Part shown: positions 1 through 6,679 of the stretch, one piece after another
Numbering within the stretch: position 1 is the first letter of the stretch
Layout: every line of letters starts with the position of its first letter
DNA from: JBBCJM01 sp037190175
GTDB taxonomy: Bacteria; Pseudomonadota; Alphaproteobacteria; Rhodobacterales; Rhodobacteraceae
Length of the DNA: 14,896 nt
NCBI GenBank assembly: GCA_037190175.1
Contig: JBBCJM010000136.1
Coordinates: forward strand, 1-14,896
Reading direction: 5' to 3'
The notes under the pieces: model-generated
What the model was told of the DNA's origin: nothing
Database searches by the model: none
What the model saw: the letters and a program-made list of their open reading frames with translations, nothing else
Made by a program: the position numbers and the translations under genes

Positions 1-218
1 GGCGCGAAGGAAAACACCACACCCAGGCCCTCATCGCCCTCGCGCGCCGCCGCGTCACCGTCATCTGGACCATGCTCCAACGTCGCGAAGCCTTCGATCC
101 AGACAGAAAAGCAGCTCGACTTACGCATTACTCGGCCGCCATCCTTTCCGCCGCCACCGGCGCGGCGTCCAGGATGCGCAGGGTGGCCTTGATCAGGCCC
201 TTGCGGCCGTCCTCGTAG
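1..218 (+). pseudogene. C-terminal remnant of an IS110-family transposase, cut by the window edge
   Basis: The frame with codons starting at position 3 is open from the window edge to a TAG at 216-218. Its first 40 or so codons read like the C-terminal end of IS110/IS116/IS902 transposases: a GKHHTQALIALARRR block followed by WTMLQRREAFDPDRKAA. The catalytic DEDD and transposase_20 parts would lie upstream, outside the window. From about position 128 the frame runs antisense into the last codons of the acyl-CoA synthetase gene, so the last ~30 residues are probably not native transposase sequence. The true insertion-element end is therefore likely near 115-130. The family call rests on a short remembered motif. 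Whether the upstream copy is intact or a remnant cannot be judged here. Confidence 0.6.
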
Positions 219-2092
219 GTCACTTCCGTCTCGGTCCGCACGCTCTCCTCGCCGGAATAGAGCGCGGCGATCAGGTCGGCGAACTTCTCCTCGATGATGC
301 GGCGGCGGACCTTGCGGGTGCGGGTCAGCTCGCCGTCGTCGGCGTCGAGTTCCTTGTGCAGGATCAGGAAGCGGCGGATGGTGCAGCCCGACAGCATCGG
401 GTCCTGCGCCACCGAGGCGTTCACCTCGGCCACGTGCCCGGCGATCATCGCATAGACCTGGGGGTGGCCGGCCAGTTCCTGATAGCTGGCATAGGGAATG
501 CCCTTGCGCTCGGCCCAGTTGCCCACCGCGGTCAGGTCGATGTTGATGAAGGCGGTGCAGAACGGCCGGCCGTTGCCGAAGACCACCGCCTCGAGGATCG
601 AGGGATAGAACTTCAGCTTGTTCTCCACGTACTTGGCCGCGAACAGCCTTCCGTCGGCGGTCTTGCCCACGTCCTTCGCCCGGTCGATGATGCGCAGCTG
701 CCCGGTGGCCTCGTCGATGAAGCCCGCGTCGCCGGTGGCCACCCAGCCCTCGGCGTCCCTGGTCGAGGCGGTGCTGGCGGGATCCTTGTAATAGGCGGCG
801 AAGGTGCCGGGGGAGCGGTAGAACACCTCGCCCGTATCGGCGATGCGCAGCTCCACCCCCGGCGAGGGCACGCCCACAGTGTCGGACCGCACCGCGCCGT
901 CCGGCTGCTGGGTGATGAAGACCGAGGCCTCGGTCTGGCCGTAGAGCTGCTTCAGGTTGATCCCCAGCGCCCGGTAGAAGTCGAAGATCTCGGGTCCGAT
1001 CGCCTCGCCGGCCGTATAGCCCACCCGGATGCGGGAAAACCCCAGCGTGTTCTTCAGTGGTCCGTAGATCAGCACGTTGCCTAGCGCGTAGCCCAGCCGG
1101 TCGGCCGGCGAGACCGGCCTGCCGTCCAGGATCGCCGGCCCCACCCGCCGCGCGAGCGCCATGAAACGGTCGAAGAGCCAGCGTTTCACCCGCCCGGCAT
1201 CCTCCATGCGGATCATCACCGAGGTCAGCTGCCCCTCGAACACCCGCGGGGGGGCGAAGAAATAGCTGGGGCCGATCTCGCGCAGGTCGGTCATCATGGT
1301 GGCGCCGCTCTCGGGGCAGTTCACGCAGAACCCCGCCCACATCGCCTGCCCCATGGAAAAGATGAAATCCCCCACCCAGGCCATCGGCAGATAGGCGAGG
1401 ATCTCGTCGGTCTCGCGCAGGTGGTCGAAACCGCAGGTGCCCCGCGCCGTCTCCACGATGTTGCGGTTGGTCAGCACCACGCCCTTCGGCCGGCCGGTGG
1501 TGCCCGAGGTATAGAGCATCACGCAGGTGTCTTCCGGCCCCAGCCCGGCGATGCGGCGGTCAAGCTCGGGCTCCAGCCTTGCATGGGCGGCGCGGCCCTC
1601 GGCCACGGCATCGGCCAGCGCGCCGATATGGGCATGGTCGTATTTCCGCAGGCCGCGGGGGTCGAGGTAGAGGATCTGCTCGATGCCGGGCAGGCGGTCC
1701 TGCACCTCCAGCACCTTGTCCACCTGCTCCTGGTCGCCGGCCACCACGAAGCGCGCCCCGCAATGGTCCAGCACATAGGCCATCTCCTCGGCCACCGCGT
1801 CCTGATAGAGCGGCACCGGCACCGCGCCGCACATCTGCGCCGCCACCATGGCCCAGTAGAGCGCCGGGCGGTTGCGGCCGATGATCGCCACATGGTCGCC
1901 GGGCGCCAGCCCCAGGGCCAGAAGGCCCATGGCCATCGCCCGGGTCTCGTCCAGCGCCTGCGCCCAGGTCCAGCTCTGCCAGATCCCGAACTCCTTCTCC
2001 CGATAGGCGGGCCGCGCGCCGTGGAGCCGCGCGTTGCGCGCCATCAGCGCGGGGATGGAGGGGGGCGCGGGCTGGCCCGGCGTGTCGGTCAT
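128..2092 (-). CDS. AMP-dependent long-chain acyl-CoA synthetase (fatty acid-CoA ligase)
   Basis: This 654-residue cytoplasmic enzyme should activate a fatty or other carboxylic acid with ATP to an acyl-adenylate and then an acyl-CoA thioester. The phosphate-binding motif YTSGTTGRPKG lies at about residues 194-204. It is followed by the A5-type motif QLYGQTEAS and the A7-type motif GWVATGDAGF, then a C-terminal domain with IIDRAKD and a late TRTRKVRR stretch. The length and the N-terminal PALMARNA/WQSWTW pattern match the ~650-residue group often encoded with branched-chain-type ABC transporters in alphaproteobacteria, but no transporter gene is seen here. The start is supported by AGGGAGGA just upstream (complement of 2096-2103). 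It is transcribed divergently from the histidine kinase gene. Its TAA (128-130) abuts an IS110-type transposase tail, so the last few residues could be altered by that insertion. Substrate chain length cannot be told from sequence. Confidence 0.9.
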   Translation of the reverse strand: MTDTPGQPAPPSIPALMARNARLHGARPAYREKEFGIWQSWTWAQALDETRAMAMGLLALGLAPGDHVAIIGRNRPALYWAMVAAQMCGAVPVPLYQDAVAEEMAYVLDHCGARFVVAGDQEQVDKVLEVQDRLPGIEQILYLDPRGLRKYDHAHIGALADAVAEGRAAHARLEPELDRRIAGLGPEDTCVMLYTSGTTGRPKGVVLTNRNIVETARGTCGFDHLRETDEILAYLPMAWVGDFIFSMGQAMWAGFCVNCPESGATMMTDLREIGPSYFFAPPRVFEGQLTSVMIRMEDAGRVKRWLFDRFMALARRVGPAILDGRPVSPADRLGYALGNVLIYGPLKNTLGFSRIRVGYTAGEAIGPEIFDFYRALGINLKQLYGQTEASVFITQQPDGAVRSDTVGVPSPGVELRIADTGEVFYRSPGTFAAYYKDPASTASTRDAEGWVATGDAGFIDEATGQLRIIDRAKDVGKTADGRLFAAKYVENKLKFYPSILEAVVFGNGRPFCTAFINIDLTAVGNWAERKGIPYASYQELAGHPQVYAMIAGHVAEVNASVAQDPMLSGCTIRRFLILHKELDADDGELTRTRKVRRRIIEEKFADLIAALYSGEESVRTETEVTYEDGRKGLIKATLRILDAAPVAAERMAAE

Positions 2093-2158
2093 CGATCCTC
2101 CCTGATCCCGGGCGGTCTTGGCGCCGCCTCTGGGATGCCCTTTCGTTGCCCCCGACTC

Positions 2159-2185
2159 TTGCGTGGGTTTTGCGCAATCCTTGCG
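2159..2185 (+). promoter_or_regulatory. Three TTGCG direct repeats with 11-base spacing; candidate response-regulator binding site
   Basis: TTGCG occurs at 2159-2163, 2170-2174 and 2181-2185, exactly 11 bases apart, in the gap between the divergent acyl-CoA synthetase and histidine kinase genes. OmpR-family regulators commonly bind tandem direct repeats spaced by about one helical turn, and such a regulator is encoded at 4171-4878. Autoregulation or control of both divergent promoters is an inference. No convincing -35/-10 pair was found around it. Confidence 0.4.
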
Positions 2186-2241
2186 AATTGTAACGCACCG
2201 CGCAGCCCCCTTTCGCGGTGCACCCCCGCGGTGCTAGCCCT

Positions 2242-2252
2242 AGGGGAGGAGG
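2242..2252 (+). promoter_or_regulatory. Ribosome binding site that fixes the histidine kinase start
   Basis: A strong purine run (AGGGGAGGAGG) ends five bases before the ATG at 2258. The frame is open much further upstream (to 1421), so this site decides the start: upstream in-frame ATGs lie inside the oppositely oriented acyl-CoA synthetase gene. Confidence 0.75.
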
Positions 2253-2257
2253 AGCCG

Positions 2258-4174
2258 ATGGAGGATGCGCGCGCCGGCCTGATGCAGTCGGGGCTGAACC
2301 TGATCCAGCAGGCGCTGTCGATCTTCGACCGCGACCTGCGGCTGGCGGTCTGCAACCGCCGGTATCAGGAGATGTTCGGCCTGCCCGATGCGCTGGTCGC
2401 CCCCGGCGCGAGCTTCGAGGACACGATCCGCTATCTGGTCCTTGCCGGCGAATACGGCCCCCAGGACGACGACGAGGAAGCCGTGCGCGTGCGGGTGGAG
2501 ACCGCGCTGGGCTTCCGCCCCCACTACATGGAACGCCAGCGCGCCAACGGCCGCTGGGTCAGCGTGGAGGGCGCGCCGCTGGCGCAGGGCGGCTGGGTGA
2601 CCGTCTATACCGACATCACCGAGATCAAGATCCAGGAACGGATGCTGCGCGGCCGGTCCGAGGAGTTGTCGGACCAGCTGGTGGCCCATGCCGAGCGGCT
2701 GGGGCTCGCCAACCGCGAGCTGGCCGCCAGCAACGCGGCGCTGGAGGAAGCCAAGCGCGAGCTGATCGGGATGGAGGCGCGCACCCGGCTGACCACCGAG
2801 ATGATGCCGGCGCATATCGCCCACATGAGCCGCGAGATGCGCTATACCTATTCCAACCGCCGGCTGTCCTCGGTGATCCCCGGGCTGCCCTCGCAGATCG
2901 TCGGCCTGTCCGGGCGCGAGGTGCTGGGCGAGGAGACCTATGCCAGGATCCGGCCCCACCTCACCCGCGCGCTGGCGGGCGAGCCCTCGGTGGTGGAGTT
3001 CACCGAGGAGGACACCGGGCGGCGCATCCGCGCGGCCTTCACCCCCGACCGGATCGGCGAGGGGCCGATCAACGGGGTCTATATCCTGTCGATGGACGTG
3101 ACCGAGGAGGCGCAGGCCCGCGCCGCGCTGACCCAGACCCGCAAGCGCGAGCTGGCGGCGCAGCTGACCTCCGGCCTGGCGCATGACTTCGCCAACCTGC
3201 TGACCGTGATCCTGGGGCTTCAGAGCCGGCTGGAAAAGCTGCCCCTGCCCCCCGAGGCGCAGGAGGCGGTGACGGCCACGCTGGCCGCGGCGCGGCGGGG
3301 CGGCGTGCTCTTGGACCGGATCGCGCAGATGTCGGGCCGGCGCACGCTGCGGCCGGTGGCGGTGGAGGTGGCCGATTTCCTGCGCGACCTGTCCACCCTG
3401 GCCAGCGCCCCCCTGCCCGAGGGGATGCGGCTGGAGACGGTCTGCGAAGGCCCCGCCGGCCCGGTGCTGCTGGACCCCGGCGCGGTGCAGGATGCGCTGG
3501 TCAACCTGATCCTGAACGCGCGCGACGCCATGGCCGGGGCGGGGCGGCAGGGCACCATCCGGCTGACCGCAAGGGCGGTGCGCGACACCTGGGTGGAATT
3601 CGCGGTGGACGACCGTGGGCCGGGGTTCAGCCCCATGGCGCTGGAACACGGGCTCGACCCCTTCTTCACCACCAAGGGGGGCGAGGGGTCGGGGCTGGGC
3701 CTGTCGATGGTCTATGACGCGGTGACGCTGGCGGGCGGCACCCTGCGGCTGGGCAATACCGCCACCGGCGCCCGCGTCTCGATGCGTCTGCCGCTGCGCC
3801 GGGCCGGCCCCGGGTTGCCGCCGCGCATGGTGCTGCTGGTCGAGGACAACCCCGACATCCGCGAGAGCGTGCGCGACATGCTGACCGCGCAGGGCCATGC
3901 GGTGATCGAGGCGGCCTCGGCCGACGAGGGGCTGGCGCTGGCCGACCTGCCCGGCATCGACCTGGTGCTGAGCGACATTTCCCTGCCCGGCGGCCTTTCC
4001 GGCGTGGAGCTGGCCGAGACGCTGGCCGACCGCGGCCATCCCGCCCGCGCGGTGCTGATGACCTCGCTGCCCCCCGCGAACCCGCTGCGCGCCCGCGCCT
4101 CGGCCCGCTTCGCGGTGCTGCCCAAGCCCTTCGACGCGCCCATGCTGGCCGCCGCGCTGGGGGCCGCGGCATGA
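2258..4174 (+). CDS. Soluble PAS-PAS hybrid sensor histidine kinase with C-terminal receiver domain
   Basis: This 638-residue kinase has no signal peptide or membrane segment, so it should sense a cytoplasmic cue. Residues ~12-124 are a PAS domain (PAS_7-like, ending VYTDITEIK). About 125-172 form a predicted coiled coil, and ~175-283 look like a second, more diverged PAS domain. The DHp helix carries the phosphoacceptor His309 in GLAHDFANLL. The ATPase domain has Asn420 (N box, LILNARDAM), DDRGPG at 451-456 (G1), FFTTK ending at Lys473 and GEGSGLGL at 475-482 (G2). The receiver domain starts at ~524, with EDN at 529-531, phosphoacceptor Asp573 and Lys623. The gene overlaps the next one by ATGA, so it very likely pairs with that OmpR-family regulator. 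No Hpt domain is present here, so the role of the attached receiver (phosphate sink or relay) is open. The signal is unknown. Confidence 0.9.
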   Translation: MEDARAGLMQSGLNLIQQALSIFDRDLRLAVCNRRYQEMFGLPDALVAPGASFEDTIRYLVLAGEYGPQDDDEEAVRVRVETALGFRPHYMERQRANGRWVSVEGAPLAQGGWVTVYTDITEIKIQERMLRGRSEELSDQLVAHAERLGLANRELAASNAALEEAKRELIGMEARTRLTTEMMPAHIAHMSREMRYTYSNRRLSSVIPGLPSQIVGLSGREVLGEETYARIRPHLTRALAGEPSVVEFTEEDTGRRIRAAFTPDRIGEGPINGVYILSMDVTEEAQARAALTQTRKRELAAQLTSGLAHDFANLLTVILGLQSRLEKLPLPPEAQEAVTATLAAARRGGVLLDRIAQMSGRRTLRPVAVEVADFLRDLSTLASAPLPEGMRLETVCEGPAGPVLLDPGAVQDALVNLILNARDAMAGAGRQGTIRLTARAVRDTWVEFAVDDRGPGFSPMALEHGLDPFFTTKGGEGSGLGLSMVYDAVTLAGGTLRLGNTATGARVSMRLPLRRAGPGLPPRMVLLVEDNPDIRESVRDMLTAQGHAVIEAASADEGLALADLPGIDLVLSDISLPGGLSGVELAETLADRGHPARAVLMTSLPPANPLRARASARFAVLPKPFDAPMLAAALGAAA

Positions 4175-4878
4175 GAACCGCGCATGTCGCCATCCTGGAC
4201 GACGAGCCCGAGGTGCGGCGGATGCTGGCCGATGCGCTGACCGAGGCCGGTTTCCGCACCACCGCCTATGCCCGCGCGCGGGAGTTCGAGGCGGCGCTGA
4301 ACCGCGCGGTGCCGGACGTGTGCCTGGTGGACCTGGGCCTGCCCGACCGCGACGGGCTGGCGGTGGTGCACCGGCTGGCGTTGGAATCCGGGGCGACGAT
4401 CATCATCATCTCGGGCCGGGCGCAGGTGCAGGACCGCGTGACGGGGCTGGAACTGGGGGCCGACGACTATATCATCAAGCCCTTCGACCCCGCCGAGGTG
4501 GTGGCCCGCGTGCGCGCCCGCCTGCGCCGGGGCCGCACCGAGGCGCCCGCCGCCCCGCAGGTGGCCCGCTTCGCCGGCTGGACCGCGCATTTCGACCGCT
4601 ATGTGCTGGTCGGCCCCGACGGCGCCGAGGTCGCCATCTCCCACGCCGAGGGCGAGGTGCTGCGCCTGTTCCTCGACGCGCCCAAGCGGGTGGTCAGCCG
4701 CGCCCAGATGCAGGAGGCGCTGGGGGGTGCGGCGGGCGAAAGCTTCGACCGCGCGATGGACGTGCGCATCTCGCGCCTGCGCACCAAGCTGGGCGAGGAC
4801 CCGCGCAACCCCCGGTTGATCAAGACGATCTACGGCGCGGGCTACATCTTCCTGGGCGACGTGGTCTGGGGCGGATAG
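4171..4878 (+). CDS. OmpR/PhoB-family response regulator
   Basis: The 235-residue protein has a receiver domain at ~5-120 and a winged-helix DNA-binding domain at ~135-230. The receiver shows the acidic pocket Asp10/Asp11, phosphoacceptor Asp54 (CLVDLGLPD), Ser81 and Lys103 (GADDYIIKPF). The C-terminal domain has the trans_reg_C signature RLRTKLGEDP followed by IKTIYGAGY. The start ATG overlaps the stop of the hybrid kinase (ATGA at 4171-4174), so the two are co-translated and almost certainly partners. In overall form the receiver resembles TorR/DorR-type regulators, but no TMAO or DMSO reductase gene is here. Its adjacency to haoA, 119 bases downstream in the same direction, makes haoA a plausible target. 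The tandem TTGCG repeats before the kinase gene are a candidate autoregulatory site. Both target proposals are inference. Confidence 0.92.
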   Translation: MRTAHVAILDDEPEVRRMLADALTEAGFRTTAYARAREFEAALNRAVPDVCLVDLGLPDRDGLAVVHRLALESGATIIIISGRAQVQDRVTGLELGADDYIIKPFDPAEVVARVRARLRRGRTEAPAAPQVARFAGWTAHFDRYVLVGPDGAEVAISHAEGEVLRLFLDAPKRVVSRAQMQEALGGAAGESFDRAMDVRISRLRTKLGEDPRNPRLIKTIYGAGYIFLGDVVWGG

Positions 4879-4997
4879 GCCCGCCACCGGCCCCATGACT
4901 TGCGTCGGGCCCGGTCCTACGCCTCTGCCGCCGTTCGCCGCAAGCTTCCCGATGGAAAGTTCTGCCTCGAAGGCAAACCGGACGGAGGCTTGCAGGG

Positions 4998-6602
4998 ATG
5001 ACAAGGACGAAGCGAGGGATCGGCATTTTCGCGCAGGTCAGGGCCGCGCTGGCGGCGGTGGCCCTGCTGGCGGCCCCAGCCACGGCGCAGACCTGGGACA
5101 CGGTGCCCGACGAGCTGTTCGAGGCGCTGGGGGTGGCGCGCGACGCCCCGGCCAACGTGCTCTACGACGCGGTGGCCGCCCGCTATTATGACGAGGCGCA
5201 GGGCTACAGCCGCGGCCCCTTCGCCGACCTGTGGGAGCCCATCGCCTTTTCCCGCTACATGGACCCGATGCTCTACGAGGGGCGCGAACACCTCGACTTC
5301 GAGGTCGAGGCCGCGGAATGCGTCTCCTGCCACGAGACGGTGAACCCCGGCTGGGTCCATAGCTGGCAGCGCAGCGTGCACGCCGATTTCGACGCCCTGC
5401 GGGCGCTGCCCGAGGACGATTCGCGCGCCTACAAGATCGGCCATCTGGAAGAGGTCGAGGCGAACCTGCGCACCATGGGCCTCCTGGCCGAGGGCGAGCG
5501 GCTGACCCAGGTGGGCTGCGCCGACTGCCACCTGGGCGTGGGGGTGCAGGCCGGCAACCACAAGGCCGACCTCAGGATGCCGGATGCGGCCGCCTGCGGC
5601 CAGTGCCACGTCCGCCAGTTCTCCGAACGCGAATCCGAGCGCGACACGCTGACCTGGCCGCAGGACCAGTGGCCCGCCGGCCGGCCCAGCCATGCGCTGT
5701 CGATGCTGGCCAACTACGAGACCGCGATCTGGGCCGGCATGGCCGAGCGCGAGGTGGCCGAGGGCTGCACCATGTGCCACACCACCCAGGCCACCTGCAA
5801 CCAGTGCCACACCCGGCACGAATTCTCGGCCGCGCAGGCCCGCCGGCCCGAGATGTGCGCCAACTGCCACAACGGCGTCGACCACAACGAGTTCGAGAAC
5901 TACATGATGTCGCGCCACGGCCTGATCTACCAGACCAACGGCCAGAACTGGGACTGGGACGCGCCGCTGTCCGAAGCCTTCGCCTCGGCGGGCTACAACG
6001 CGCCCACCTGCCAGACCTGCCACATGAGCGTGAACGGCGAATACAGCCACAATCTGGTGCAGAAGGTGCGCTGGGGCTTCAACCCGATGCCCTCGATCGC
6101 CGAGAACATCGACCATCCCTGGTTCGAGGCGCGCAAGGAACTGTGGGTCGCCACCTGCTCGCAATGCCACGCGCCCAGCTTCGCCGAGGCCTATCTCGAC
6201 CTGATGGACAAGGGCACCGCGCAGGGGATCGCGCTGGTGCAGGAGGCCGAGGCGGTGCTGAAGGCGCTCTACGACGACGGGCTGCTGGTCGGCCAGGCCA
6301 CCAACCGCCCGGCCCCGCCCGCGCCCGATGCGGACACCTTCGGCGGCTTCTTCGGCCTGTTCTGGACCGAGGGCAACAACCCGACCGCGGTGGAATACGA
6401 ATACGCCCAGATGTGGGAGCAGGAGATCATGCGCCACTTCAAGGGGCTGGCCCATGCCAACCCGGGCGGCTTCACCTACAGCTACGGCTGGTCGGAGCTG
6501 ATCGGATCGCTGGCCCGGATCCGCGACGAGGACACCCGGCTGCGCGAGTTCCGCGCGCTGCAGGAGACGGTGCGGCGGCTGGAGGCGGCGAGCGCCCAAT
6601 AA
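4998..6602 (+). CDS. haoA: Periplasmic octaheme cytochrome c, hydroxylamine oxidoreductase (HAO) family
   Basis: The 534-residue protein has a Sec signal peptide (basic start, hydrophobic stretch at 14-27, likely cleavage after Ala30 in ATAQ). It has exactly eight CXXCH heme sites, starting at residues 108, 174, 200, 257, 267, 287, 338 and 387. The C-terminal helical part carries HANPGGFTYSYGW (Tyr494 and Tyr496). This resembles the region of HAO in which a tyrosine cross-links to the catalytic heme 4 (P460) of the next subunit in the trimer. Known HAO oxidises hydroxylamine to NO or nitrite in the periplasm, and relatives lacking the tyrosine act as reductases. There is no C-terminal membrane anchor, so it should be soluble. 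GACGGAGG at 4981-4988 supports the start. HaoB follows, strengthening the call. Genes for the usual electron acceptors c554 and cM552 are absent. An octaheme nitrite- or hydroxylamine-reducing role is the alternative. Confidence 0.88.
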   Translation: MTRTKRGIGIFAQVRAALAAVALLAAPATAQTWDTVPDELFEALGVARDAPANVLYDAVAARYYDEAQGYSRGPFADLWEPIAFSRYMDPMLYEGREHLDFEVEAAECVSCHETVNPGWVHSWQRSVHADFDALRALPEDDSRAYKIGHLEEVEANLRTMGLLAEGERLTQVGCADCHLGVGVQAGNHKADLRMPDAAACGQCHVRQFSERESERDTLTWPQDQWPAGRPSHALSMLANYETAIWAGMAEREVAEGCTMCHTTQATCNQCHTRHEFSAAQARRPEMCANCHNGVDHNEFENYMMSRHGLIYQTNGQNWDWDAPLSEAFASAGYNAPTCQTCHMSVNGEYSHNLVQKVRWGFNPMPSIAENIDHPWFEARKELWVATCSQCHAPSFAEAYLDLMDKGTAQGIALVQEAEAVLKALYDDGLLVGQATNRPAPPAPDADTFGGFFGLFWTEGNNPTAVEYEYAQMWEQEIMRHFKGLAHANPGGFTYSYGWSELIGSLARIRDEDTRLREFRALQETVRRLEAASAQ

Positions 6603-6620
6603 CCACGGCCACCGGACCCA

Positions 6621-6654
6621 AGGCCCCGGCGCCTCCCCTCCGGCGCCGGGGCTT
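6621..6654 (+). terminator. Strong GC hairpin between haoA and haoB (terminator or mRNA-stabilising element)
   Basis: An 11-base perfect stem (GCCCCGGCGCC at 6623-6633 with its complement at 6642-6652) has an 8-base loop. It can be extended by a G-U and an A-U pair and is followed by TTCGTT. It lies 20 bases after the haoA stop. The weak T run suggests partial termination or protection of the haoA mRNA 3' end, which would give more HaoA than HaoB. Confidence 0.65.
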
Positions 6655-6679
6655 CGTTCCACCAGACGGGAGAGCGGCG

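Noticed and set aside
2170..2200. Possible NnrR/FNR-type box (TTGCG-N4-CGCAA or similar) near the kinase promoter and before haoA
   Set aside because: The inverted halves have the wrong spacing: TTGCG at 2181 is followed by CGCA after eight bases, TTGCGCAA at 2170 has no spacer, and the haoA upstream pair is 34 bases apart. None fits the N4 spacing.
2214..2234. Direct repeat CGCGGTGC at 2214-2221 and 2227-2234 plus TGCTAGCCC before the kinase gene
   Set aside because: The repeat is short and the -10-like element would put the transcription start within the ribosome binding site; no matching -35 is seen.
1421..2257. Upstream extension of the histidine kinase reading frame by 279 codons
   Set aside because: It runs antisense through the acyl-CoA synthetase gene, has no PAS-like sequence, and a strong ribosome binding site marks the ATG at 2258.
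4878..4911. Possible hairpin after the response regulator gene (GGCCCG at 4878-4883 with CGGGCC at 4906-4911)
   Set aside because: Only six pairs with a 22-base loop and no T run; too weak to call a terminator, and transcription may continue into haoA.
4917..6662. Long minus-strand open frame opposite haoA
   Set aside because: It is a shadow of the octaheme cytochrome; composition is biased and no domain is recognisable.
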